From contig CM072523.1 of NCBI GenBank assembly GCA_036898135.1, positions 27,363,523 to 27,427,522 on the forward strand: a DNA stretch of 64,000 bases, read 5' to 3'. This stretch comes from Oncomelania hupensis (lineage: Eukaryota; Mollusca; Gastropoda; Littorinimorpha; Pomatiopsidae). Below the pieces are notes generated by a model that was given only the letters and a program-made list of their open reading frames with translations, did not search any database and was not told the DNA's origin. The first letter of the stretch is position 1, and every line of letters begins with the position of its first letter. The translations under genes and the position numbers were made by a program. Below, piece by piece: positions 46,901-60,323 of the stretch.

Positions 46901-49900
46901 CCTGGAAGCGTGACAATACAATACAATACAATACAATACAATACATCACATCTTCAATTTCATTCAACAAATCTTTATTACCATCAATTGAATTATGTAC
47001 AGCCATTGGGGTCACATTTGAATCAGTTAAAAACTAGAAGGTCAAAGCCCATATGATTCACATGCTCCTGATAGAACTTGCAATATTTAACATGAAAAAC
47101 TGAAAAGGTGCCATTAAAATGCACAGTGATACTGACCTTGATTTGATCTTCCTATGCTCCTGACCTTGACCTCAGGCTCCAAATACACTCATGTACTATA
47201 TCAAATAAACTATATAGCAATAGTTGTACTATGCCAGAAAAATGGTGACCTTGGGATGACCTTGACCTTCGGTGACCTTGACCTTGACCCTCATGTGACC
47301 TCTCATACATGTCTAATCAAATAACCCAATGTTGTTGCATACTATGGGTTAAATCAACAATTATTTTACCGTACAATTACCAATTTTTTTTTTGTTTTTG
47401 CAAGGCCAAAACAGACCTTGACCTTCGAGATCAACGCAAAACCAGAACATATATGAAAGATCAATATATCATCTCTAAATACAACTTTATATCTCTCATA
47501 GTTTAGGGTCAAGATCACTTCAAAATACCTACACTATCTGACTTTGGACAGTTCCAGTGATCATGGAGTTGACCAAATTTGTATAGCATGTGTGTCTCGT
47601 TGATAATCTATCATTCATCAAAAAATCATAAGTTCCATATTAATAACCTAAAAAAAAAAAAAGTTAAATTTAAGTAAAAATTTTCCTTTTTTTAAACTTA
47701 TATTTGTTGACCCTATGTCCTTGACCTTGAAGTGAAGTCATGAATTCACTGATCATTTATGAGGTCTCATGGGTATATATACATCATCTTACCAAATTTG
47801 GTTGTGATAGTTGAAATAGGTTCCAAGTACTTAACCACTTTAAAGTTTTGCACAGACAGAAGTTTGAGAGAGGACAGACAGATGGACAGGAGGACATTTT
47901 GTTTTTGGTAGATGTCAATTTTGAACTATTTAGGACTCATCTGCACAGATCTGGAAATGTGTGTGTGTATGAATGTGTGTGGTGTGGTGTGTGTGGTTGC
48001 GTGTGTTTGTGTGTGTGTGTATTTTTAGGCAGCGATGTTTTAACAAATTCATGAAAGTCTACCACGTTTTTTTTGCCTGACCTTGTTATGTTGACATCAA
48101 AATAGTGTTCCGTTAAGAGTTAGGGTTTGAGTAAGGATTAGGGTAAGGGTTAGGGTAAAGTTTTGGGTTAGGGTTAGCGTTAGAAATACTTTTTAAAAAA
48201 TGACAAAATGTAACCAAATGTCAAAACAATGACAGTGGCATTTAAAAAATGTCATGACCCGGGCGTCTTTGCAAGTGTTCGTGTGTCAGAGTCACAAAAA
48301 AAAAGCAGAGAAAATAAACAATAATTCTTACAAACTGACACTTTCATAAAAAAAATGTAGGATTAAAAAATTATTTTAGACAATCTGTATTGTCCAATTT
48401 TTACATTGTTTACATAAAAGTGGAAAATTTTATTTGATGTGGGCGCAAAATTTTATAGATAAACGATCAAAAGTTTTCATTCACGCATTTATCACAACGA
48501 AATTTCTACACAACTATTGTCAACGCAGCGTCATAATACTTTGAATACATTAGCACAATATAAACCTTGACCAAACACAGCTGTTCATGGATATTTGCAT
48601 GCAACAGCAGACATTATTTATTTATTTATCGTGCAAGTCAATGTTTAACTTAATGTAATTTGTTCTGGAAAAGAAAGCTGGTGCAAATGGAAATAATTGC
48701 AGAGAAGACCAAAATGATGACTAACAACACCAATGGCATCAACATGGACATCAAAGTCCAATGCCAATCCCTCAATACAGTGCATATCTTCAAATATTTA
48801 GGATCCATTGTATCAGACAATGGGTCCCGACAGGAAGTCCTCTCCAGGATCGCACAAACAACTGCGGCCCTGACAAGATTGAAGCCCATTTGGAAAGACA
48901 GGACCCTCAGTCTACATTCCAAGGTAAGGTTGCTGCGAACCCTTGTCATCTCCATCTTCATATCATTTGCAAAACATGGACCCTCACAGCACATCTCCAA
49001 CGAAGAATACAAAGCATGGAGATGAGGTGCAACAGAAGACTTCTGGACATTTCCTATACCCAGCACATCACCAACAACGAAGTTCGACAGAACATCACAC
49101 AAGCTATTGGACAACACGATGACCTGCTCACAGTGGTGAAGAAACAGAAATGGTATGGTCACATCACAGAGCATGAGGCCTTGCATGGAGGCAGAAGAAG
49201 AGGAAGACAGAAAAAGAGGTGGGAGGACAACATTCGAGAATGGACTGGCTTGACACAGCGACGCCATGAGGGTTGCTGAGGACAGAGAAAGATGGTGTAC
49301 GCTTGTTAAACGATCATCTGTGGTGCCCCAATGACCTTCGAGTTATGAGATAGGATAGGACAGGTTACTAAAATTGTGTAAATTTATAAAATTAGGAAAG
49401 GACGTACACCAATAATATTACCACTATTGGCAGAATGTTATTGTTGTGAATGTTAAAGTTAAAATGTTGGTAATGTAGTTGTTATTTTTTATGAATTATG
49501 ATAATTATGCATATGTTTGTGTATATTCCACACCCCAAAAGGGGCGAGTAATGAGATTAAATCTTGAATCATGCTCAAACGCACCACTATTCACACCTAC
49601 ATGTAAACACACATACACACTCCTGGGAGGGTCACAGACACTCTGGACGTTTGCACGGCAACTCTAAAAAAATACCACACATTTCCAAATCTCCCTCTGC
49701 AAAGCAAGAGAACGGGCCAGTTTCCACTAAAGAGGCGACCTTAACGCTATCTGAATGTCAGAGATCTATTAGACATAGGCTGTGTGTAGGCGCAAGACCT
49801 CAACAGTCTCTGACACTCTGATTGAAGTCTGTGTCACTTTCAGGCTAACTGCCTTTATAACCTTTACAGCCCGATAACGACAAAAGTTCTAATAGCGGAA

Positions 49901-52900
49901 GAGGATGGTGGGGTGAGAGAGGTCACTGTTTCACACTGTGCTTAATACAGAACCAACACCTTCAAAGATGTCAAATGGTATTGTGACGCTGAAATACTCA
50001 ATTTTGCGATATATGTGCTCTGCATAAATCTAACACCTATTATAAGAAAATGTCCGCAAAACAACAAACCTCAAAGAAATGTCGGTAACGTTTGACTCGG
50101 TACATGTCTCTCAGCTCTTCACAAGCAGCAGGATGGTTGTTGCAGTATTCGCTGTAGATCTCAAACTCTGTAGTCTGAATACACAAAACAATTTTCCAAG
50201 TTTTAAAACAAGTAAATAACTATTCTATGCCCACGAGCGGACCATCTTGACATGAAGTCATACATTGTACATGTGGACATTTAAGAAAACAAAACTGAAG
50301 TATGTTAATTTCAGGAGAAAGCACTATATTAAAAGACATTTTATCATTATAATTTATTATAATCATTATTATTACAATGTATTGGATGAGATAGTTAAAA
50401 GGCGATTGCAGTTGTATGAACTTGTGTTACAAGTATTTGTTATATAATAATAGCCGACTCCAAATATATATATACACACTACACAAAAAGCATCCCCTGA
50501 TGATTGGATGTCCGATGTGGTTTTGAACTGTGAAGTAATGGGTACACCTAATAAAAAGTCTGACGCATATTCTAACAACCAGTCTGACATAAATAAATAT
50601 GTATACCCAAATAAACAAAAATGTACTAATATCAATCAACGTTTTCTGCTGTAAGCGTTGTTGGTTTTTCCCCCCCATTCCAATGTACCTTATTGAGGAA
50701 GCACTGTCCGAACTCAGTGAGGTGGGGCTGTTCCTTGTTGACCTTGCTCTGAAGGTCAGCCAGCAGTTTGGTGGCAAAGTCGTAGATGACTTCGATGTTG
50801 CTGAAGATGACAGTGACCTTCTCTACAGGAAACATCTCAGGTCGCTTTCTGGCCTGCTTCAGGTAGCCCTAAAAGAGAAAGTCATACATAACATGCAAAC
50901 GATACTACTGTTGTTGTTGTTGTTGTTGTTTTAACATCAATAACCTCGTGGTCTTTTGTTGGTAATAAAAACATTCATATATAAAAAATATATATATAAT
51001 TTAAAAACAAAATACAAAAGTAACAAAAAGTGTTGTTTCCAAGTAAATTTTCTCAAGTTGTAGTCTTGTTGATGCTAACTGATTTGAAATTTAGATTCCC
51101 AAACTGTAATTTTTATTAATTTGATATAGCAAAAATAAATCCATTTTTTAATGTCCATCTATCTTGATGCTTAGGGAGAAAGAGAAGAGCTTGTGCGGGG
51201 TCTGTGGATAGGCACTTAGAACCATTTAATCCATTAAGCACTAAAACAATGCTTCTATAAAACAAAAAGAAAATAAGGTGCGACTATTTTCCATTCCATA
51301 AAATATCACTTACCTCAATGACGTCACGCAAGTGTTTAACGTACTCAGCTTCGGCGCTGATAATCTCATGCACGACGTTGGATCGGAGGTGGGACTTGTT
51401 GGAGTGAGACGTCGGTGGCGTCGTCTGCTTCAGGCGCTGGACTTCTTCCTCCTCCTCCTGGATCCTCAAGGTCATCTCATTCTCAAGGTCATCCTGGTTG
51501 ACCCGCAGCTGAGAGAGAAAGGAACCGTTTTGGATAGCGCTCTCCCACAACCTCCGCATCCACTTTTGCTCAAACGTGTTTGTGCTGCGCTTTGACCCAC
51601 TGCTCAGCGAGCCAGGGGTGTGATGGTGCTGATGGGATTTTGTGTGAAACTGATGGCGGTAGGGGTTATAAAAGTGGTGGTAGTGGTGTGCTTGATGGTG
51701 GTGTTGGTGTGTGTTTCTAAAGCTTCCTCTATCACGCTGGTTGTTGAGCGTCAGTGCCGCTTCCCATTCTCCCATTGGAGAGCTAGGACTAACCTCACAT
51801 GCATAGTCTTCACGCTTCTCTTTTGTACCATCATCCAGACACGATATGTTCTTGGCCACAGGCTGACTTTCAACCAAGGAAAATCTTCTATCGACCAACG
51901 ACCGGCACGCAGATTTATTTACATTTCCACGAAGTCTGGAAGCGTCCTTCCATTTTCTATAATCTGAAGGACTGACTGAATTTCCTGTAACTGCCGTCTG
52001 CTGCACTTCTGACAAACATCGAAGCTTCAAGTCAGCAGCTGGCATGGAAGATGATGGAACCAACGATAGAGAATTTAATGTATTATCAGCTGACTTTCCT
52101 TCCATCGACAAACTAAATGCTGATGGCTTTTCACACCCATCTAGCGCTGATTGTTCATCCAGAGCTGAGCGATCCGTACCAATGACTGGCAGTGATAACT
52201 GCCTGTTAACGGCGACACTTTTGGTGTCGTCCTCACTGGACTGTCCAGTAAAGGTCAAGCAGCAGTTGCTACATCGACAATATCCAGGCGGGTCGCTGTC
52301 CTCATCAACCAGCGTTCTCTTCCTCAGCCTGAACTTTCGCAACTCAGGGTACATAGGGGCGACTCTCCAGTCATCCTCACTGTCAGAACTTTCACTGTCA
52401 TAACTATCCTCAGAATTATCACAACCATCAGGAAAAAGAAGCTGGGCGTAGCAAGAGTCTCTGAAGACGAGTGAGCTTTGGAAGTCTGCCGACTCTGGCC
52501 TTGCTGTGAAGTATCCAGAGTCACGGTAGCTGTCCAGCGATTCCACGGACGTAGCGTCATCCAGGGACGCTCTGACGTCGTCTGAGTGATCATCAACTGC
52601 CGTTTCGTTGTCGCAAAATATAGCATCCATGTCACCGCCATCAGCACCATTGGTGACATCATGATCTCTATCATCCATCTCATTCAGGTCTTCCTCAAAT
52701 GATGACTGACCGAGGAGGTCTTCAAAGAACGCTTTATTAACTCCACCCATTGGATGAATCCCTTCAGGTTTTGTTGACAGTTCTGGGTTATAAGAGCACT
52801 GTCCATTCGCTCTAAAGGGGTGTTGACAGAACTTGTTTTCTACAAATGCATGATCCGGTTTGTCACACACATTGTCATTAGCAACATTGTGATATCGAGA

Positions 52901-55900
52901 TGCAAGGTCTTCGCTTGAAGTATTAAAACTCTCAGATTCGCTATACCAAAATCCTGGTGGTATTTCTGGTACACCACAACGAAGTCCTTCTACTCGACAT
53001 TCACTTGCTTCACATTCTCCGGCACTTTTCTCTATTCTTGCAGGAATCTTTGTGCAATTGGTGAGCTTGGTGCGTGAAGAAGGAGTATCAGTCTGTGGTT
53101 GAGATTTTCGTACTCCCATAACACCAAGCGAACAACTTCTTTCTAAGTGAGTGCAACTTTTGGAACCAAGACCTGACAATGTCCTTCTTAGGGAATTAGA
53201 CTCGACGTTGTCAAAAGATTGAGAAAGGTTTGCTCTAAAATGTTGAAATTCATTATCAGGAGAATACACACACGAACAGCTCTGTGCAGATTCCATGCTG
53301 TCAAAACGATCACAGCCCAACACTGATAAAGACACGGCTCTGTCTACAGCAAGAAGTTCGCCCGAGTCTTCGTATTCTGAGCAATTGACTGGAGTCAAAG
53401 CTGAACAACTTTGGCTGTGCGAAGAGCGTATTCCCGTGTTGTATTTGTTCGTGTCAGACATGCTAGAAGATGGCCCTTTGATGCTGATCAAAGGTAAAGA
53501 CAGCTTTCTGCTCACATCACAATGCTCACGAATGTTCTGAGTGGAAGAGTCAGAGTCCAACACCTCTGTTGAGAACGATTTTAGCTTCTTGAGGACAATC
53601 GGCTCTATGCGAGGTTTAGAACCATTCATGTTCTTCGTTGTTCTCAGTGGTCGTCTGAGGAATATTCGTGGCTGGAAGAAGTTGGACGAGGACGAAAATC
53701 TGCGTTTTGGAGCACTGGACGGTCTGCTGCTAAAGCTACTGCAGTCATGTTGTCTTTCAATCACTGATAATGTCTTGACAGAACCACACACATTGTCTAC
53801 ACCAGTCAAATGCGAAGGACTCGTAATGTTGCCGGGATTGATAAAGACACTACCACCATCAATGGATAGTCTTTTTTCAATGGCTTGCTTAGTGCTAGGA
53901 GTACTATGAATACTCGAAGATCCCTCCGAACTACCGACAACCCCACAAGACTGCTCACCGCTGATTGTAGCGTCTTCTTTCAAATCAGAATTTCTTTCAT
54001 TGTCCCTTTGATCGTTGAAGCCATTGCGAAGAGAATGAGCATAATACAGCTGAAAGTTGTGTTTTGATAATATACTTTGTAGAAATGTCGACGAAGAATG
54101 AGAGATACCGCCTGTTAAACTTGTACTGATCAGTTTTTCTCCATTTCCCTCTTCGACCTTTGCAAAAGGTTCAAGACAAGAAGAAGAAGAAGAGGTCTTC
54201 AAGAATTCAACACAACTGGATTTGTGCATATTTATAGGCCTGTCGTTTGTCTTCGGACAGGATTGTGAACTAGTATACCCATCCATAACGACGTTCCTCT
54301 TTAGAGATAAAAGATCTTGATCGTTTTGTTTCTCACTGGATCTGCTGTGGAAGGTTTTAGATCTCATCAACTTTTTGGTTTCTGATGGATCACAACGCAT
54401 ATCATCATTCTTCATGTTCAAACGCAGTTCGTGAAGGAATGGTTCGTTAAAAGTTGGAAGCATTAAGTCAGGGTCAGGCAGACTTTTCCTCTTCAGTCCA
54501 GTGGAGAAAGCGGAATGAGGATTGCATACAGTGAAACGAGAAGCATGCCAGCAGACAGCAACATCCCCCATCGCTGTGAGCGAGTGCAAGAAAAAGGTGT
54601 TTCATTCAACTAGCCTGATATCAACAGAAAGCGAATCCGTCCACATAAACCCAGCGCTGTCACAACACACACACTTTTCCTTTCTGCAAAAACCAAATTG
54701 AAAACCGACCCCCATAAATATTTCGCTATCTCCATTTGCTGCAACATCTACATTCCTGTCTACAAGGAAGTGCTTCTTTTCTCTAACACAATCTGCACAA
54801 TGAAGGGCTGTTGTCCTGACGGTGCCCGAAATAAAACACAAACCTAGGCGATGTGACGGGTGCAGAGAAAATAACTATTGGAGGTGAGCTATTTCCTGAG
54901 TGTGGCTATAGTTTTCACAGACGAGCAGCTCCAGGTAAGGCAGACTAAACCGCGCTAGCATTGTTGCTGTTACGAGGGGTGGCATTAGACTGCGACTGCC
55001 TTGGACCAGCCAACCCTCCCTACTTAAAGAAAGCTCGCTAGTAGCTTTGACGAAGGGGCCGGGTAGCTCAGTTGGTAAGAGCGTCTTGCTAGTAACCGAA
55101 AGGTCGCTGGTTCGAATCCCGGATTGGTCAACGTGTGATCATATTATTTTCCCCTTTACCAACAACTGGCCCGCTGGTGTCAGTATAAATCGGTCCAGTA
55201 GTCACCTATATGCGAAAGTGTCGTGTGACTATAATCTACAAACAAACAAACAAACTAGCTTTGACAAAATTTTACTACAGGGACATTGTCGGGGAATATT
55301 TGTTTGCCTCGGTTGTTGCTTGGCCATCATTATAAAAAATAATAATAATTGGATCGGATAATTTCCAAAACGCTCGTTGAATAAAAGCTATTTTTTTAAT
55401 TAAAAATAAAAGAAAGATAACACTTAAAGAAAATCTTACAAAAACGTGTTACGCTTACTCTTAATGCAATAAATCTGGTCACTCCGCCAACCCTGATGAC
55501 TCACGCGAAATTCTATCAAACGTCGACAGTCGCTCTTTCAAATGACGATGAAAGCTTTAAGCAGTTTGTGTTCGGGTGGATTTTTTGTAAAGGCATTCAC
55601 CTATCCGGCTATCACAATGATCACGTGATTGAGGGTACATTTTCCCTTCTTTAACCCTGGGTCAGTACTACCACAGGGGTGTCTAAACGTGTGCCATAAC
55701 AGGGACTACAATTTTGTCACGACTGTCTCTTGTCGTCTCTCGCGCGCGGACTAAACAACGATTTGAGACGTCCGAGTTTGCGCTACAGCTGACTGTGTGA
55801 GACAGTTCCAGAAAATCTGTATAGGAGGTATTGTCGTTCATCTTTCTAGGAATTTAAGATTTGTTGTTGTTGCTGTAATGCACTTCGTTGAATACGGTCT

Positions 55901-58900
55901 ACAATTAAAAATACAATTTATTAAAATAAAAACACAACAACGCTCACTTCCCCCGACCGTTGGGTGCATAGTCTGACGCCCACACGACTGGGCGACCGGG
56001 GATGAGGAGAAGGGGCCTAGTGCGTGATGGGAGTATTTGTGTAGCCGGCACTCACCCGTCTAGTACATGAGCGTCAGGATCTTTAAAGTCCATGCGCGTA
56101 TGCACAGACTAGACCTCGGTTTATACTCTCATCCGAAGGAGTGTCAAAATAAAGACATCAAGCACTAGTACTTATATTTTAAAAATATACAACACCGACT
56201 TTCGCAGATATAAACGCACTCGAACTGTTAACGTTACCAGTGTAAGAGCTTCCTCTAGCAAGCTGCGGGCCTTAAGTGTGTGTTTGTGGAGCTGGAGGGG
56301 ATGTGTGTGAGATGTGTGTGGGTGGGTGGGTGGGTGGAGTGTTGGAAGTGGACAATGACACACTCCACGGCCTATCGCGTGGAACGGATCGTCAGTTAAG
56401 CGTCGCTAAACCACCTGACTCCGCCTCCGCCTCGTTAATCATGATAAATGGTCGTTTTCTGACATAATCATTCTGACAGCCTCTCTGTTGAGGGTCGCAG
56501 CAGGACGGTGCAGCACAAACCCAAGTACCGAGAACTAAGATGACGCTGCTTCTACTTTCATAAATAATAAATATTTAAATGTATTTTTTTTTTAAATCAC
56601 ATACTGCACTAGAACTTCAGTTGTTGCTTTTTAAGTTTTATAAATATAAAAAAGTAAAAACAACCTCTTGAGGCGCCGAGGCGTTATGTCTAGTTTCAAA
56701 TACATGAATAATGTAATTGACCCCCAAAACGAAAACGGTACAAGTTGTACTTTCATACAGATCAAGCGATGCATGAAGCGTTTCGCATTCGTAAAAAGCC
56801 ATACTTGGAGTCCCTCAACAATATTGAATGTGAGCAAGGGAGGGAAGGAGAGAGAGGGGGAGGAAAGGGAGGGAAGGAGAGAAAGACTTCAAAATGTATT
56901 TGTACAAATAAGCCACAGGCCTGGGTACAATGTACATACACATTCACACGCACTCCACTACTCCCCCATACCTAGCCCAAAACTCAAATATTCACTATGT
57001 ACTGTAAAAACAATGTTAAACAAGGAAAAAGAAATGAAACAAAAATAAACTCTTTAGTTTGAATTTTTTAAAATCTAATTATGAAAATAAGGTGGTTAAC
57101 GTCGCAGTAGTTTCAATAAATAAGAAAACACGGCACACCAACAACCAAACATTTTATTAATGTAAGTTTTATTAATGTAAAGTGCCCTTCGATGAATTTT
57201 GAACATTAAAAAATGTCCCGTTTATCTATTAATTTACCTATTTAAGTTCATGACCTAACTGATTTAAAACAGATTGATTAAAAAAATACAATTTATAAAA
57301 AACACATAAAACCAACAGCACACAACTAAAACTGATAATGAATTTTAAAAAATTGTGCACAGTCCCCTGGGAAACGTGTAGCAACAGTATTAGAGCTGGC
57401 GTCATGATTTAGATAGCACCCTTAAGAAAACGGTGAGCAGCCCTTTAAGGCTGTTACTGTACACGTGTTTTTTGTTCCAAAACAAATGCTACGCCTGGGC
57501 TGTTGTGCGCCCGAAGTGCACCAGAGGGTCAGACGGTACGAACACATGAGCAATCTATAGAAATACGAAAAGGTCTTTTTTTTAAAATAAAAAAAAAGGT
57601 ACAAATTTAAAAAAAAATGTATAGCTATTGCCGTTGACGTTAGGCTTTAACAAATAAGTTCTTCATGTAAAATGTTTTAAAATGTAAGAGTGGAATGCCA
57701 CTACTCCAAGTAGCTTAAGTCGTATGTTGACAATAAAGAGCTTTGATTTTATATGCAATTGTTATGTTGTGTGCATTGATGCTATTGACTTCAAAACTTT
57801 CAAAGTCCCTCCACCTATCCCTACCCCCACCCCCCAAACACACCTTCCCGGCTCCAAGGAAAAGTTAAGGGAAATTAATAATAAGACAGAGCTATAATTA
57901 TTTTATTTTTAAAACCCTCTCTCTCTCACACACACACTCCTGTACGCATCAATAAATTGTAAAGGGCACGTTCGCGCCAGAGTGTGTTATGTTTATTTAT
58001 TTCATTTTGTTTTTGTCTGTGCACTATTTTCCTTTTTACATGCGCGTTTTGGTCCGACAGAACTGTTTTGATTGTAGCGCTTTATAAATAATATTGTTAT
58101 TATGTTGCGGAGGGTTTGAACTCAAAAGGCGAAACTTCGACTTCCTACCAACTCAATACACCGAACCGAACCTTCTGGAAATACAATAACTGCATGAGTC
58201 AGCGCTGCAGCTAGCTGTGCGACCATTGTTACCTTTAAGAAAGAAAGGGGGAAAAAAATCATAATAGTTACAATAAAAGATGAAGAAGAAGATCAGCGAA
58301 GATATATAACTATTTGTACAGAAAACTTAAAAGAATGCGTTTCTTTCTTTTTGTTCACACACAAAAAAAAGCCGGAGGGAGGGTGAGAGGTGGGGGGGGG
58401 AGCACGTAGAGGTGAGGTGGTTATGAGAAGGAACGAGACAATGAGATGATGTACAGTACATGTATGAATCACAGTCAAATGTTACCACAACAGAGGATTT
58501 TAACAGAGGTCACAAACTATGTCGCAAGCGGTTGTATTACTTCAATGAGCAAACAAAACAAAACAAAACAAAACAAAACCAATATCTTTATATAGACGGA
58601 TCGCGGAGCACGCAGCCTATGAAGAAAGCTTCCCTAACACAATTTATTTATTAAATTTTGGCTTTCAAATCATGGTGAAGCTTGTAGCGAAATATATGCA
58701 ATTGAGAATATTTTAAACAAAACTGCATTTCTTTTTCATTTGTGGAAGGAAGGTAGGTGAATGAGTGGGAGGAGCGAGCACATAATCCAGAAAAATCAAA
58801 AAATCCAAAAAATAATTACTGCACAAATGGAATTCTCTACAGCTCACCTTAGGATAAACTCACACAACTATACAATTCACAATAAAATAAATGTGAACAC

Positions 58901-59857
58901 TCTTACAGTAAGAAAGTAACGAGGTAAGGAAGTGTCCTTGAAGCTCATCATAATGAAAAAAAAGTAACAAAGTAAGACCAAAAGCTGTATAACAGCCATT
59001 ACCAAAACACAAAAGAACGTACAATGGAGTCTACTACGACTGATTGGAGATGATCTCTTGTTTGAACTGTTCTGTGACTATTGTTGTAGCTGCTGGACAT
59101 GCCGTGACAGAAAGGTTAGAGGTGACCGCTATAAGGCACAATACATTAATGTCGATCAAGCGCAAAAACGTTGTTGCGAAAGAAAACTAAGTGGTGTTTC
59201 TGTGCAAAATATAAGTAGAAGAAGCTATACGAAGACCGTGAACATAGCTCTTCATCTCTGCTATAGATATGATGCGATGCATGTATGCCTTATGACTGAC
59301 AAGGGTTTCACGTCCCAATGCTAGTTTGCATTGCATAAAGCCACACTCAAGTGCTATCTGATATACCCAGCACCGAAAATGTTCAGGATATTCCAAAGCG
59401 AATCGGTGGTCGATGCATTTACATGTAGGCATCCGTTTAGGACGATTTAGATACGCTTCTTCTTTCAATCACGCGACCGTCCAGCGGGTGATCATTCTTC
59501 ACGTTCAACAGAATCCTCTAAAATACTATATCTTGCTGTATTTCGACAACTATTGCGATCAGAATGTTCAAAATTTAAGATCAGACTGTTCACAATAATC
59601 TTATGAGTTTTATTATGTAACGAGAAAGATTATAAATATTGAAATAATATATAATTAGGCTGCAATGTCTTGCTGGAGTGTTTCCCTCCATCCCCCAACC
59701 CACCCCAGTTTTCTTCCTGATTCTCTTTATTATCATCGCTAAGGGGAAGGAAAAAAAATTAATCCTTTTAATTCTAAGGACAAAGTTCAGACCGGCAGGG
59801 ACAAGACAATCAAACTAAACGTCATCATGCTGACCCAAGAAGCCATTATGAATAATA

Positions 59858-59943
<86 letters not shown>

Positions 59944-60277
59944 GCAGTCTTGCGCACTAAAAGCTACGTACAGCGAGACGGTGACTAGATGATGCCTTGT
60001 CTCCATCTCTCGGGAAGAAGGTCTAGCCTCAGCTGCGCTGTACGCACTGAACGCCGTTTACATAAACGCGAAAAGTGGGCGCTGAGGCGACTAGGTTAGC
60101 AGCACTGCCTCAGTGCACGAGTTATCTAAAAACAACACTAGTTAGCAGGTGCCACACTTTACGCTGTATTGTTTTATAGATCTGTAAGGCAGGATTTCCG
60201 CCGTACGGGACTAACCCACCTACACATAGTACGCACTACGGTATCAATAATAAGAGGAAGAGGGAGAGGTGGATGTG

Positions 60278-60323
<46 letters not shown>

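Noticed and set aside
48660..49279. Host gene on either strand
   Set aside because: The plus strand is a frameshifted LINE RT C-terminal region; the minus frame is its shadow.
52324..52683. 119-codon Met/Thr-rich minus frame and other plus frames across 51.3-54.6 kb
   Set aside because: Shadows of the 3.26-kb coding exon in other frames.
55047..55361. 104-codon plus-strand frame and possible tRNA-Thr gene
   Set aside because: The frame is the SINE body. The tRNA-like head has CTAGTAA in the loop but its anticodon stem does not pair and it is followed by a SINE body with target duplications.
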